NCBI GenBank assembly: GCA_029968055.1
Contig: JASCNX010000001.1
Coordinates: forward strand, 1-64,000
Direction: 5' to 3'
Length of the DNA: 64,000 nucleotides
Source: Xenophilus aerolatus
GTDB taxonomy: Bacteria; Pseudomonadota; Gammaproteobacteria; Burkholderiales; Burkholderiaceae_C
In this document: positions 25,694-34,785 of the stretch, piece by piece
Layout: every line of letters starts with the position of its first letter
Numbering within the stretch: position 1 is the stretch's first letter
Position numbers and translations under genes: made by a program
The notes under the pieces: generated by a model
Seen by the model: only the letters and a program-made list of their open reading frames with translations
Databases searched by the model: none
What the model was told of the DNA's origin: nothing

Positions 25694-28426
25694 TCACGCG
25701 CCGACGGAGCGAACGGTGTCGGAAGTCAGGGTGAAGTAGCGCACGCCGATGGCGTCGGACACGTGGTAGGCCGCGTTCTCGCAGTCCTCCAGCACGTCCA
25801 GCAGCGCGCCGTAGCGCGCGTCGGGGCCGGCATGGCACAGCCGCTCCAGCGTCCAGGCGGCCGGGTCGGGCAGTTCGTGCGACAGCGCGGTGAGCTTGCC
25901 CGGCGCGCTGCCGGCCAGGCGCGCGATGCGCCCCCGCAGCGTCTGCGCCACCCACGCCAGCGAGCGCGGGTTGTCGCCGTCGAGCACCAGCAGGTCGACC
26001 AGCGTCGCGACGTCGCGGCGCTGCTGGTAGCGTGCATGGAAGGTGATGGTGCTGTCGAAGAGCGCGACCATGGCCTCGAAGCCGGCAACGTCGTGCACGG
26101 TGCCCTGCTCGAAACCGGCCGTGAGCGCGCTGGACAGGAAGCCCAGGCGCTCGATGTGCCGGCCGATGGACAGCAGCCGCCAGGCGTCGTCGCGCGTCAT
26201 GCGGTCGGTCTGCGCGCCGGTGATGGCCGACAGCATCGCGCTGGCCGCCTCGAGCGAGCGCTGGGTGGCGCCGATCGCGTAGCGGCCTTCGCCCGGCTCG
26301 CCGGCCTGGTCGGCCATGCGGCGCAGGAACTCCGTCTCGGCGCGCACGATGTGGTTCCAGTGCTCCTGCGACAGGCGTTCGCGCACGGCGGCCGCCGCAT
26401 CGCGCAGGCAGCGCAGGTTGAAGCCCAGGCTGCGGCCGCGCTGCGCGTCGCCCAGCTCGGCGATCAGCGCGCGCTCGAACACGCGGCGCGATTGCGCGGC
26501 GCGCGGTCCGTCGGGCAGGTGCTGCACGGTGGGCAGCTCGCGCGGCACCAGGGCGTTGCGCTGGCAGAGTTCGCGCAGCCAGCCGACCAGCGGGCGCGAG
26601 GACTGGTCCTCGCCGCTGAGCAGGTCCAGGCCCAGGCGGGCCAGGCGCAGCGTGTTCTCGGCCCGCTCGGTATAGCGGCCGAGCCAGAACATGTTCTCGG
26701 CCGCGCGGCTGGTGACCGGGGCGCGGTGGCGTGCGAGCGATGCCGGCGTGGCATGCGGCGTCAGCAGGGTGGTGCGGTCGACCTCGCCGTCGGTCTGCAC
26801 CCACACGTCGGCGCTGCTGCCGCCGCGCTGCATCGAGGCGATCTGCGCATCCGGCCCCGCCAGCCGTGCCAGCCCGCCGGGCAGCACGCGCCAGGACTGC
26901 GGGCCGTCGTTGACCGCGAACACGCGCAGCAGCACCGCCTTGGGCGCGATGTGGCCGGGGCCGAGGTCCTGCGCCCAGGTCGGCATCTGCGACAGGGGCA
27001 TGTAGCGCTGCACGGTGTGGGCGTCGCCTTCGCGGATGATGCGGCCGGCCCATTCGTCGAGTTCGCGCCGGCCGAGCTGCGTGCCCAGCACGGCGTCGAA
27101 GGCCGGGTGCGCATCGGAGCCGGGGAAGGTCGGCTTGATGGCGCAGTCGGCCAGCTGCGGCAGCACCGACTCCATGGCCGCGCGCTCGCCGCACCACCAC
27201 GTGGGCAGGGCCGGCAGGCTGAGCTTCTCGCCGATCAGGTGCTGCGCCAGCGCGGGCAGGAAGCCCAGCATGGCCGGCGATTCGAGGAAGGCCGAGCCCG
27301 GCGTGTTGGCCACCAGCACGTTGCCGGCGCGGATGGCCTGCAGCAGGCCGGGCACGCCCAGGGTGGAGTCGGGCCGCAGCTCCAGCGGGTCGAGGTACTG
27401 GTCATCGAGCCGCTTGATCAGGCCGTGCACCGGCCGCAGGCCCTGCAGCGTCTTGAGGTAGAGGCGCTCGTCGCGCACGGTGAGGTCGCTGCCCTCGACC
27501 AGCGTCACGCCCAGGTAGCGGGCCAGGTACGCATGCTCGAAGTAGGTCTCGTTGTAGGGGCCGGGCGTGAGCAGGGCGATGTGCGGCGGCGCGCCGGCCG
27601 GACACATGGTCTGCAGGCCTTCCATCATCGCGCTGTAGGTCGCGGCCAGGCGCTGCACCTGCAGCGACTCGAAGGCCTGCGGGAACTGCCGCGAGATGGC
27701 CAGCCGGTTTTCCAGCAGGTAGCCCAGGCCGGAGGGGGCCTGGGTGCGCTGCGACACGACCCACCAGTTGCCGTCGGGGCCGCGCGCGAGGTCGAAGGCG
27801 GCGATGCGCAGCCAGGTGTCGCCCGGCGGCCGCACGCCGTGCATGGCGCGCAGGTAGCCCGGGTGGCCGCGCACCAGGGCGGCGGGCAGCAGGCCTTCGG
27901 ACAGCAGCTTCTGCGGGCCGTACACATCGGCCAGCACGCGGTCGAGCACGCGCGTGCGCTGCAGCACGCCGGCCTCGATCTGGGCCCAGCTCTGCGGCGG
28001 CACGATGAGCGGGAAGAGGTCGAGCGACCAGGGGCGCTGGGGGCCGTCGCTGTCGGCGTAGACGTTGTAGGTCACGCCGTTGTCGCGGATCTGGCGTTCC
28101 AGGCTCACCGCGCGGCGGGGCAGGTCGGCGAAGCCGGCGGGGCCGAGCGCCTCGAAGAACTGGCTCCAGGCGGGCGTGAGCGGGGTCTTGGGGGCGGCGG
28201 CTTCGGCGCGTTCCTCGGCCGCCTCCGGCGGCGGAGGCTCCAGGGCATCGTGCAGCGGGGGCACGGCCGGCGCCGGCCGCGCGGCCGGTGCCTCGGCCAC
28301 CGGCGTGACGGCGCCGCGCAGTTCGTCGAAATGGCCGGGCTGTGCCGGCGGGGCGAGCGCGGACGCGAAGGCGGCCGGAGATTCCAGCGCCTGCGCGTCG
28401 AAGAGAGAGTCGTTCAGCGAATCCAC
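25694..28426 (-). CDS. Circularly permuted ATP-grasp / alpha-E fusion protein
   Basis: This 910-residue fusion starts with an Ala/Pro-rich leader of about 75 residues. A circularly permuted ATP-grasp domain follows (GVTYNVYADSDGPQRPWSLD through the SSADVWVQTDGE region). An alpha-E domain begins near residue 575 with ENMFWLGRYTERAENTLRLA. ATP-grasp enzymes join a carboxylate to an amine; alpha-E is a helical domain of unknown role that accompanies them. The same two domains occur as separate genes at 34.8-37.3 kb. It is followed after 2 bases by the small transglutaminase gene. Substrate and product are unknown. Confidence 0.9.
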   Translation of the reverse strand: MDSLNDSLFDAQALESPAAFASALAPPAQPGHFDELRGAVTPVAEAPAARPAPAVPPLHDALEPPPPEAAEERAEAAAPKTPLTPAWSQFFEALGPAGFADLPRRAVSLERQIRDNGVTYNVYADSDGPQRPWSLDLFPLIVPPQSWAQIEAGVLQRTRVLDRVLADVYGPQKLLSEGLLPAALVRGHPGYLRAMHGVRPPGDTWLRIAAFDLARGPDGNWWVVSQRTQAPSGLGYLLENRLAISRQFPQAFESLQVQRLAATYSAMMEGLQTMCPAGAPPHIALLTPGPYNETYFEHAYLARYLGVTLVEGSDLTVRDERLYLKTLQGLRPVHGLIKRLDDQYLDPLELRPDSTLGVPGLLQAIRAGNVLVANTPGSAFLESPAMLGFLPALAQHLIGEKLSLPALPTWWCGERAAMESVLPQLADCAIKPTFPGSDAHPAFDAVLGTQLGRRELDEWAGRIIREGDAHTVQRYMPLSQMPTWAQDLGPGHIAPKAVLLRVFAVNDGPQSWRVLPGGLARLAGPDAQIASMQRGGSSADVWVQTDGEVDRTTLLTPHATPASLARHRAPVTSRAAENMFWLGRYTERAENTLRLARLGLDLLSGEDQSSRPLVGWLRELCQRNALVPRELPTVQHLPDGPRAAQSRRVFERALIAELGDAQRGRSLGFNLRCLRDAAAAVRERLSQEHWNHIVRAETEFLRRMADQAGEPGEGRYAIGATQRSLEAASAMLSAITGAQTDRMTRDDAWRLLSIGRHIERLGFLSSALTAGFEQGTVHDVAGFEAMVALFDSTITFHARYQQRRDVATLVDLLVLDGDNPRSLAWVAQTLRGRIARLAGSAPGKLTALSHELPDPAAWTLERLCHAGPDARYGALLDVLEDCENAAYHVSDAIGVRYFTLTSDTVRSVGA

Positions 28427-28507
28427 AGCCGGACCATTGTCACACCCCTGTCACGGCGAATGACGACGTGCGGCCCATCGTGGAGCAGGCACGCGAGGGC
28501 TGCGTGA

Positions 28508-28533
28508 CAAAAGCACGCGGCCGTCGCGTGCTT
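28508..28533 (-). terminator. Intrinsic terminator after DUF2126 gene
   Basis: On the minus strand AAGCACGCG (28533-28525) and CGCGTGCTT (28519-28511) form a 9-bp stem with a 5-base loop, running into a short T tract at 28511-28508. It begins directly after the stop codon at 28535. It implies that the next gene downstream (28426) has its own promoter or relies on read-through. Confidence 0.65.
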
Positions 28534-28534
28534 C

Positions 28535-31500
28535 TCATCGCCGCAGGTCGAGGGTGAACGGGAATTCGCGGCTGCCCGTGACCTCGATGTTGGCCGGCGG
28601 CGTGCGCAGCACGCCCGGCGTGTGGCCCATGCGCGAGAAGCGCGCCATGCGCCGGCTCTCGGCCTCGTAGGCGTTGACCGGGAAGGTCGTGTAGTTGCGC
28701 CCGCCCGGGTGGGCGACGTGGTACTGGCAGCCGCCGATCGAGCGCTTCATCCAGGTGTCGACCAGATCGACGGTCAGCGGCGCATGCGGCTGGATCGTCG
28801 GGTGCAGCGACGAGGGCGGGTTCCATGCCTTGTAGCGCACGCCGGCCACGTACTCGCCCGCGACGCCGGTGGGCTGCAGCGGCAGCACCTGGCCGTTGAC
28901 AGTGACGACGTAGCGGCTCTGGTTCAGGCCCGTGACCCGCACCTCGATGCGTTCGAGCGAGGAGTCGACGTAGCGCACGGTGCCGCCGGGCGCGCCTTCC
29001 TCGCCCATCACGTGCCACGGCTCCAGCGCGTTGCGCAGCGACAGCTGCATGCCCATGGCCTGCACCTCGCCCACCAGCGGGAAGCGGAACTCGAAGTGCG
29101 GCGCGAACCATTCGGCCTCGAAGGCGAAGCCGGCCTGGCGCATCTCGCTGATGACGTCGTCGAAGTCCATCTTGACGAAGGTCGGCAGCAGGAAGCGGTC
29201 GTGCAACTCGGTGCCCCAGCGCGTGGCGGGCGCCGCGTAGGGCGTGTCCCAGAAGCGGGCCACCAGCGCGCGCAGCAGCAGCTGCTGCACGATGCTCATG
29301 CGCGCATGCGGCGGCATTTCGAAGGCGCGCAGTTCCAGCAGGCCCAGGCGGCCGGTGGGACCGTCGGGCGAGTAGAGCTTGTCGATGCAGAACTCGCTGC
29401 GGTGCGTGTTGCCGGTGACGTCGATGAGGATGTTGCGCAGCGTGCGGTCGACCAGCCAGGGCGGCATGCCCTGGCCGTAGATCTCGCGGTTCTTCGCGAT
29501 CTCCTTGATGGCGATCTCCAGCTCATAGACCTGGTCGTTGCGCGCTTCGTCCACCCGCGGCGCCTGGCTGGTCGGGCCGATGAACATGCCCGAGAACAGG
29601 TACGACAGCGAGGGGTGGTTGTGCCAGTACAGCAGCAGGCTGGCCAGCAGCTCGGGCTTGCGCAGGAAGGGGCTGTCGGACGGCGTGGCGCCGCCGAGCA
29701 CGAAGTGGTTGCCGCCGCCGGTGCCGGTGTGGCGGCCGTCGGTCATGAACTTCTCGGCCGACAGGCGCGTCTGGAAGGCCGCGTCGTAGAGGAACTCGGT
29801 GTGCTGCACCAGTTCGCCCCAACTGTGGGCCGGGTGGATGTTGACCTCGATCACGCCCGGGTCGGGCGTGACCTGCAGCAGCTTCAGGCGCGGATCGCGG
29901 GGGGGCGGGTAGCCTTCGAGCACGATCTTCACGCCCAGCTCCTCGGCCGTGGCCTCGACGGCGGCGAGCAGGTCGAGGTAGTCCTCCAGCCAGGCCAGCG
30001 GCGGCATGAACACGTACAGGATGCCCGAGGCCTTGCCCACCTTCTCGGCAGCGGGGCCGTTGGCGCGGCGCGGGTCGCGTGCCTCGATGCACAGCGCCGT
30101 GCGGGTGATCCAGTGCGCCGACTCGTTGCGCAGCGGAAAGCGCACGTTCGCGCCCTCGGCCGTGTGCGTGCGGTCCGATGCCGGGCCCGCGTCGCCCGGG
30201 CCCGTGCTCTGGCCGTGCGGGCCGGTGCCGAACTGCATGCGGTAGGTGCTCGGCGCCTGCTGCGGCGTGCCGTGGGCGTAGGGCACGGTGCCGCGGTCGC
30301 CGGCGGCCAGGCCAGCCATGCCGGTGTAGCGGCTGCGGAAGTCGCCGGGCGAGGGCAGGGGCACGCTCGGCGCGTTCGGGTCGCGGTCGACCAGGTAGGG
30401 GTAGTCGCCCTTGCTGGCCCAGGGCTGCGAATCGAGCGGCAGCCGATAGCCCATCGGCGAATCGCCGGGGATGAGGTACATGCGGTCGTCGCGCAGGAAC
30501 CAGGGGCCGGTCTTCCAGCCGCCGCCGGCCAGTGCCGGATTGCCGCCGGCCGAGGCCGGCTCCAGCGGCAGCACGTAGCCGATCACCGCATCGAGCTTCT
30601 GCGTGAAGACGCGGCGCAGGCGCGCGCGCTCGAGTTCGTCGTCGAGCTTGGATTCGAAGGGGTCGACGTTGACCGGCAGGCGACGTTCGCGCCAGAGGTA
30701 GTAGTAGACGTCCTCGTAGCCGGGCTGGATGAAGCGTTCGGCCAGGCCGAGCTTCTCGGCCAGCTTGTAGGTGAAGCGTCGCGCGTCCTCGCTGGTGTAG
30801 TGCGAGGGCTGGCGCTCGTCGGCGAAGAGCGCCGGGTTGTGCCAGATCGGCTGGCCGTCGGCGCGCCAGAAGATCGACAGCGCCCAGCGCGGCAGCTGTT
30901 CGCCGGGGTACCACTTGCCCTGGCCGAAGTGCAGGAAGCCGCCGTGGCCGTATTCGCTGCGCAGGCGGTCGACCAGCTCGGTGGCGTAGCCGCGCTTGGT
31001 GGGGCCGAGCGCGTCGGTGTTCCATTCGGCCGCGTCGCGGTCGGAGGTGGCGACGTAGGTCGGCTCGCCGCCCATGGTCAGGCGCACGTCGCCGGCGGCC
31101 AGGCGCGCGTCGACCGCGTCGCCCAGCGCCAGCACGTCGGCCCACTGGTCCTCGGTGTAGGGCTTGGTCACGCGCGGCGACTCGTACACGCGCGAGACGC
31201 TCATCTCGTGGTTGAAGTCGACCTCGGCCTCGTCCATCAGTCCTTCGATGGGCGCGGCGCTCGACGGCGTGGGCGTGCAGGCCAGCGGGATGTGGCCCTC
31301 GCCGGCCAGCAGGCCCGAGGTGGCGTCCAGCCCGATCCAGCCGGCGCCGGGCAGGTACACCTCGCACCAGGCGTGCAGGTCGGTGAAGTCGACCGTGGTG
31401 CCGCTCGGGCCGTCCAGCGCCTTCACGTCGGGCGTGAGCTGGATCAGGTAGCCCGAGACGAAACGCGCCGCCAGGCCCATGTGGCGCAGCAGCTGCACCA

Positions 31501-32059
31501 GCAGCCAGCCCGAGTCGCGGCAGGAGCCGGATGCGTTCTGCAGCGTCTGCTCGGGCGTCTGCACGCCGGGCTCCATGCGGATGAGGTACTTGACGTCGCT
31601 CTGCACCTGCTGGTTGATCTGCACGAGGAAGTCGATGGTGCGCTTCTCGGTGCGGTCGATCTTGTCGAGGTAGGCCTGCACCAGCGGCGTCGCGGGGTCG
31701 GCCACCAGGTAGGGCGCGAGTTCCTCGGCCTGTTCCTTCGAGTACTTGAAGGGGAAGTTCTCCGCGTGCGGCTCGAGGAAGAAGTCGAAGGGGTTGTAGA
31801 CCGCCATCTCGACCACGAGGTCGACGGTCACCTTGAACTCGGTCGTCTTCTTCGGGAAGACCAGTCGCGCCAGGTAGTTGGAGAACGGGTCCTGCTGCCA
31901 GTTGACGAAGTGCTCGGCCGGCTCGACCCGCAGCGAGTACGAGACCACGTTGCTGCGGCAGTGGGGCGCAGGACGCAGGCGGACCACCTGCGGGCCGAGC
32001 TGCACCGGCCGGTCGTACTTGTAGTGAGTGACGTGATGAAGGGCGGCGTGGATCGACAT
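28535..32059 (-). CDS. Transglutaminase / DUF2126 putative amidoligase fusion
   Basis: This 1174-residue protein begins with a transglutaminase N-terminal region (AALHHVTHYKYDRPVQLGP). A core follows with Cys180 in ASGSCRDSGW, His229 in TDLHAWCEVY and Asp245 in WIGLDATSG. From about residue 325 (VRLTMGGEPTYVAT) to the end it matches DUF2126, which Pfam labels a putative amidoligase related to glutamine synthetase-like ligases. One chain thus pairs a thiol peptidase-type fold with an amide-forming domain. It is divergent from comEC, and the minus-strand transglutaminase operon lies downstream. No signal peptide is seen, so it is probably cytoplasmic. Confidence 0.9.
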   Translation of the reverse strand: MSIHAALHHVTHYKYDRPVQLGPQVVRLRPAPHCRSNVVSYSLRVEPAEHFVNWQQDPFSNYLARLVFPKKTTEFKVTVDLVVEMAVYNPFDFFLEPHAENFPFKYSKEQAEELAPYLVADPATPLVQAYLDKIDRTEKRTIDFLVQINQQVQSDVKYLIRMEPGVQTPEQTLQNASGSCRDSGWLLVQLLRHMGLAARFVSGYLIQLTPDVKALDGPSGTTVDFTDLHAWCEVYLPGAGWIGLDATSGLLAGEGHIPLACTPTPSSAAPIEGLMDEAEVDFNHEMSVSRVYESPRVTKPYTEDQWADVLALGDAVDARLAAGDVRLTMGGEPTYVATSDRDAAEWNTDALGPTKRGYATELVDRLRSEYGHGGFLHFGQGKWYPGEQLPRWALSIFWRADGQPIWHNPALFADERQPSHYTSEDARRFTYKLAEKLGLAERFIQPGYEDVYYYLWRERRLPVNVDPFESKLDDELERARLRRVFTQKLDAVIGYVLPLEPASAGGNPALAGGGWKTGPWFLRDDRMYLIPGDSPMGYRLPLDSQPWASKGDYPYLVDRDPNAPSVPLPSPGDFRSRYTGMAGLAAGDRGTVPYAHGTPQQAPSTYRMQFGTGPHGQSTGPGDAGPASDRTHTAEGANVRFPLRNESAHWITRTALCIEARDPRRANGPAAEKVGKASGILYVFMPPLAWLEDYLDLLAAVEATAEELGVKIVLEGYPPPRDPRLKLLQVTPDPGVIEVNIHPAHSWGELVQHTEFLYDAAFQTRLSAEKFMTDGRHTGTGGGNHFVLGGATPSDSPFLRKPELLASLLLYWHNHPSLSYLFSGMFIGPTSQAPRVDEARNDQVYELEIAIKEIAKNREIYGQGMPPWLVDRTLRNILIDVTGNTHRSEFCIDKLYSPDGPTGRLGLLELRAFEMPPHARMSIVQQLLLRALVARFWDTPYAAPATRWGTELHDRFLLPTFVKMDFDDVISEMRQAGFAFEAEWFAPHFEFRFPLVGEVQAMGMQLSLRNALEPWHVMGEEGAPGGTVRYVDSSLERIEVRVTGLNQSRYVVTVNGQVLPLQPTGVAGEYVAGVRYKAWNPPSSLHPTIQPHAPLTVDLVDTWMKRSIGGCQYHVAHPGGRNYTTFPVNAYEAESRRMARFSRMGHTPGVLRTPPANIEVTGSREFPFTLDLRR

Positions 32060-32196
32060 GGGTTGGGCTGGGTGCTTGTTATGGGTACGGTCCGCGCGAT
32101 GGCACGACCGACCGGCGCCATACTAGCCGACAAGCCAAGCAAGGAATGCGCCACGACAGCGTCATGGTGCCGTGCCTGGCGCGGAAGGTTCAAGGG

Positions 32197-34713
32197 ATGG
32201 ATCGAGAGCAATGGGAGGGGGCGCCGACGGCGCCGCAGGTCGACGTGGCCGAGGGGCTGCCCATGGAAGGCCGGAGGGCGGCCTGGCGCGGGTTTGCCTT
32301 GCTGGCCGGCAGCGTGGCGGGGGCTGCGCTGCAGCTTCGGCAGCCGGCGTTGTGGGGCTGGCCGGTCTATGCCGCGGCCGTGCTGGCAGGCGTGCTGGCG
32401 GCGACGGTGCCCGTGCGGCGGCGCGGCCGCATCGGCCTGGCGGCGATGGGGCTGGTGGCCGGGCTGGCGCTGGGCGTTGGCGCCACCGGCGGCCGGGCCC
32501 TCGCCTACCTCGCCGATGCGCTCGACCCGGCCCTCGAGGGCGAGGACGTGCGCGTGGTCGGTGTCGTGGCCCAGATGCCCCAGCGCAACGAGACCGGCGT
32601 GCGCTTCCGCTTCGATGTCGAGGCGGTGCGGCGCGCCGCCGGCGCGTCGGGTCCGCCGCCGCAGGTGCCGCCCCGGCTCGCACTGGGCTGGTATGCCGCG
32701 GACACCGGGGCCTGGTCGCGGGGTGCCGTCGAAGGCGGCGCGGCGCGCGCGGTGGAGCTGCCGCAGGTCCGCGCGGGCCAGCGCTGGGTGTTCACCGTGC
32801 GGCTGAAGGCGCCGCATGGCAACCGCAACCCGCACGGCTTCGACTACGAACTGTGGCTGTGGGAGCAGGGCCTGCAGGCCACGGGCTACGTGCGCACCGG
32901 CGCTCGAGACGCGGCGCCCGAGCTGCTGGGCCGCGACTGGGCCCATCCGGTGGAGCGGGCACGCGAGGCGGTGCGCGACGGCATCGACGCGCAGGTGGCC
33001 GACCGGCGGCTGGCCGGCGTGATCGCGGCGCTGGTCACCGGCGACCAGGCCGCGATCGAACGGGCCGACTGGGACGTCTTCCGCGCCACCGGCGTGGCGC
33101 ACCTGATGAGCATCTCGGGCCTGCACGTGACGATGTTCGCCTGGCTCGCGGCGGCGGTCGTCGGCTGGCTCTGGCGGCGCAGTCCGCGCCTGCTGCTGCG
33201 CTGGCCGGCACCCCATGCCGCGCTCGTGGGCGGCGTGGGCCTGGCGGCGCTCTACGCGCTCTTCAGCGGCTGGGGCGTTCCCTCGCAGCGCACGGTGTGG
33301 ATGCTGGCGCTGGGCGGGCTGCTGCGCCTGTCGGCCCGGCGCTGGCCCTGGCCCTTCGCCTGGCTGGCCGTTTGCGCGGGCGTGGTGGCGGTCGACCCCT
33401 GGGCGCTCATGCAGGCCGGCTTCTGGCTCAGCTTCGTGGCCGTCGGCGTGCTGTTCGCCACGGATCCGGGAGCGCCGCGCGCAGGCGGGTCAGGCGCCGC
33501 AGCCCGGCTCGGCTCGAGGCTGTGGCACCTGATGCGCGAGCAGCTGATCGTCACGCTGGCCCTCGCGCCCCTGTCGCTGCTGCTCTTCCAGCAGCTGTCG
33601 CTGGTCGGACTGCTGGCCAACGCGGTCGCCATCCCGTGGGTGACGCTGGTGGTCACGCCGCTGGCCATGCTGGGCATCCTCTGCCCGCCGCTGTGGCAGG
33701 CGGCCGCCTGGGCGGTGCAGGGGCTGGGCTGGATGCTGCAGGCGCTGGCGGCGCTGCCTGGCGCCACGGTGTCGACGCCCGCGCCGGCCCTGTGGGCCGC
33801 GGTCGCCGGCGTCGTCGGCGGCCTGCTGATCGCGATGCGCCTGCCACTGCCCATGCGGCTGCTCGGGCTGCCGCTCATCGCGCCGGTCCTGCTGTGGCCG
33901 CCCGCGCGGCCGCCGGTGGGTGAGTTCGAGTTGCTGGCCGCCGACGTGGGGCAGGGCAACGCCGTCATCGTGCGCACCGCGACGCACGGCCTGCTGTACG
34001 ACGCCGGGCCGCGCTACAGCCTCGAAAGCGATGCCGGGCACCGCGTGCTGGTGCCGCTGCTGAGGGCCGAGGGCGTGGCGCTCGACACCGTGGTGCTGAG
34101 CCACCGCGACATCGACCACACGGGCGGCGCGGCCGCCGTCCTGGCCATGCAGCCGCAGGCGGCGCTGCTGAGCTCGATCGAGGCCGGCCACCCGCTGCAG
34201 GCGCTGCGGCCCGCGGTGCGCTGCGAGGCGGGCCAGCACTGGGAATGGGACGGCGTGCGCTTCGAGGTCCTGCACCCGCTGCCGGGCGACTACGCCACCG
34301 TCACCCGGCCCAACGCCCTGTCCTGCGTGCTGCGCATCGGCCACGCCGGGGCATGGGCGCTGCTCGGCGGCGACGTCGAGAGGCCGCAGGAGGCCGCCCT
34401 GGTCGCACGGGCGAGCGACACCCTGCACGCCGACCTGCTGCTGGCGCCGCACCACGGGAGCAAGACCTCGTCCAGCCCGGGCTTCCTCGACACGGTCATG
34501 CCGCGCCTGGTGGTCGTGCAGAGCGGCTGGCGCAACCGCTTCGGCCACCCGGCCGCGGAGGTGGTCGACCGCTACCGCGAGCGCGGCGTCCAGGTGGTGG
34601 ATTCGCCCCACTGCGGCGCCCTGCGCTGGCGCAGCCAGGCGCCCTCGGCCGTCGATTGCGAGCGCGAGATGGCCGAGCGCTACTGGCAGCACCGGCCGGC
34701 GCCATTGCCGTGA
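32197..34713 (+). CDS. comEC: DNA internalization competence protein ComEC/Rec2
   Basis: This roughly 838-residue polytopic membrane protein would form the inner-membrane channel for single-stranded DNA uptake. It has N-terminal hydrophobic segments with a soluble DUF4131-type region, a competence domain starting near GVAHLMSISGLHVTMFAW with many membrane helices, and a C-terminal metallo-beta-lactamase-like domain with VGQGNAVIV and LSHRDIDHTGG. ATG 32197 is chosen for GGAAGG 8 bases upstream; in-frame ATGs at 32146 and 32164 are possible. It sits alone between two ATP-grasp/alpha-E loci and shares no obvious function with them. Other competence genes are not in the window. Confidence 0.92.
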   Translation: MDREQWEGAPTAPQVDVAEGLPMEGRRAAWRGFALLAGSVAGAALQLRQPALWGWPVYAAAVLAGVLAATVPVRRRGRIGLAAMGLVAGLALGVGATGGRALAYLADALDPALEGEDVRVVGVVAQMPQRNETGVRFRFDVEAVRRAAGASGPPPQVPPRLALGWYAADTGAWSRGAVEGGAARAVELPQVRAGQRWVFTVRLKAPHGNRNPHGFDYELWLWEQGLQATGYVRTGARDAAPELLGRDWAHPVERAREAVRDGIDAQVADRRLAGVIAALVTGDQAAIERADWDVFRATGVAHLMSISGLHVTMFAWLAAAVVGWLWRRSPRLLLRWPAPHAALVGGVGLAALYALFSGWGVPSQRTVWMLALGGLLRLSARRWPWPFAWLAVCAGVVAVDPWALMQAGFWLSFVAVGVLFATDPGAPRAGGSGAAARLGSRLWHLMREQLIVTLALAPLSLLLFQQLSLVGLLANAVAIPWVTLVVTPLAMLGILCPPLWQAAAWAVQGLGWMLQALAALPGATVSTPAPALWAAVAGVVGGLLIAMRLPLPMRLLGLPLIAPVLLWPPARPPVGEFELLAADVGQGNAVIVRTATHGLLYDAGPRYSLESDAGHRVLVPLLRAEGVALDTVVLSHRDIDHTGGAAAVLAMQPQAALLSSIEAGHPLQALRPAVRCEAGQHWEWDGVRFEVLHPLPGDYATVTRPNALSCVLRIGHAGAWALLGGDVERPQEAALVARASDTLHADLLLAPHHGSKTSSSPGFLDTVMPRLVVVQSGWRNRFGHPAAEVVDRYRERGVQVVDSPHCGALRWRSQAPSAVDCEREMAERYWQHRPAPLP

Positions 34714-34785
34714 CCAAAGTCAGCTTCCGCTCAAGGGAGGTGGTCCTGAACTTGCTAAGCTATGGCCGAAGGAGATTGGTCGTCC

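Noticed and set aside
28622-32806. A 1394-codon open frame antisense to the DUF2126 gene and running into comEC
   Set aside because: High GC gives long stop-free antisense frames. The product is His/Arg/Gly/Val-rich with no domain, while the opposite strand encodes a conserved protein.
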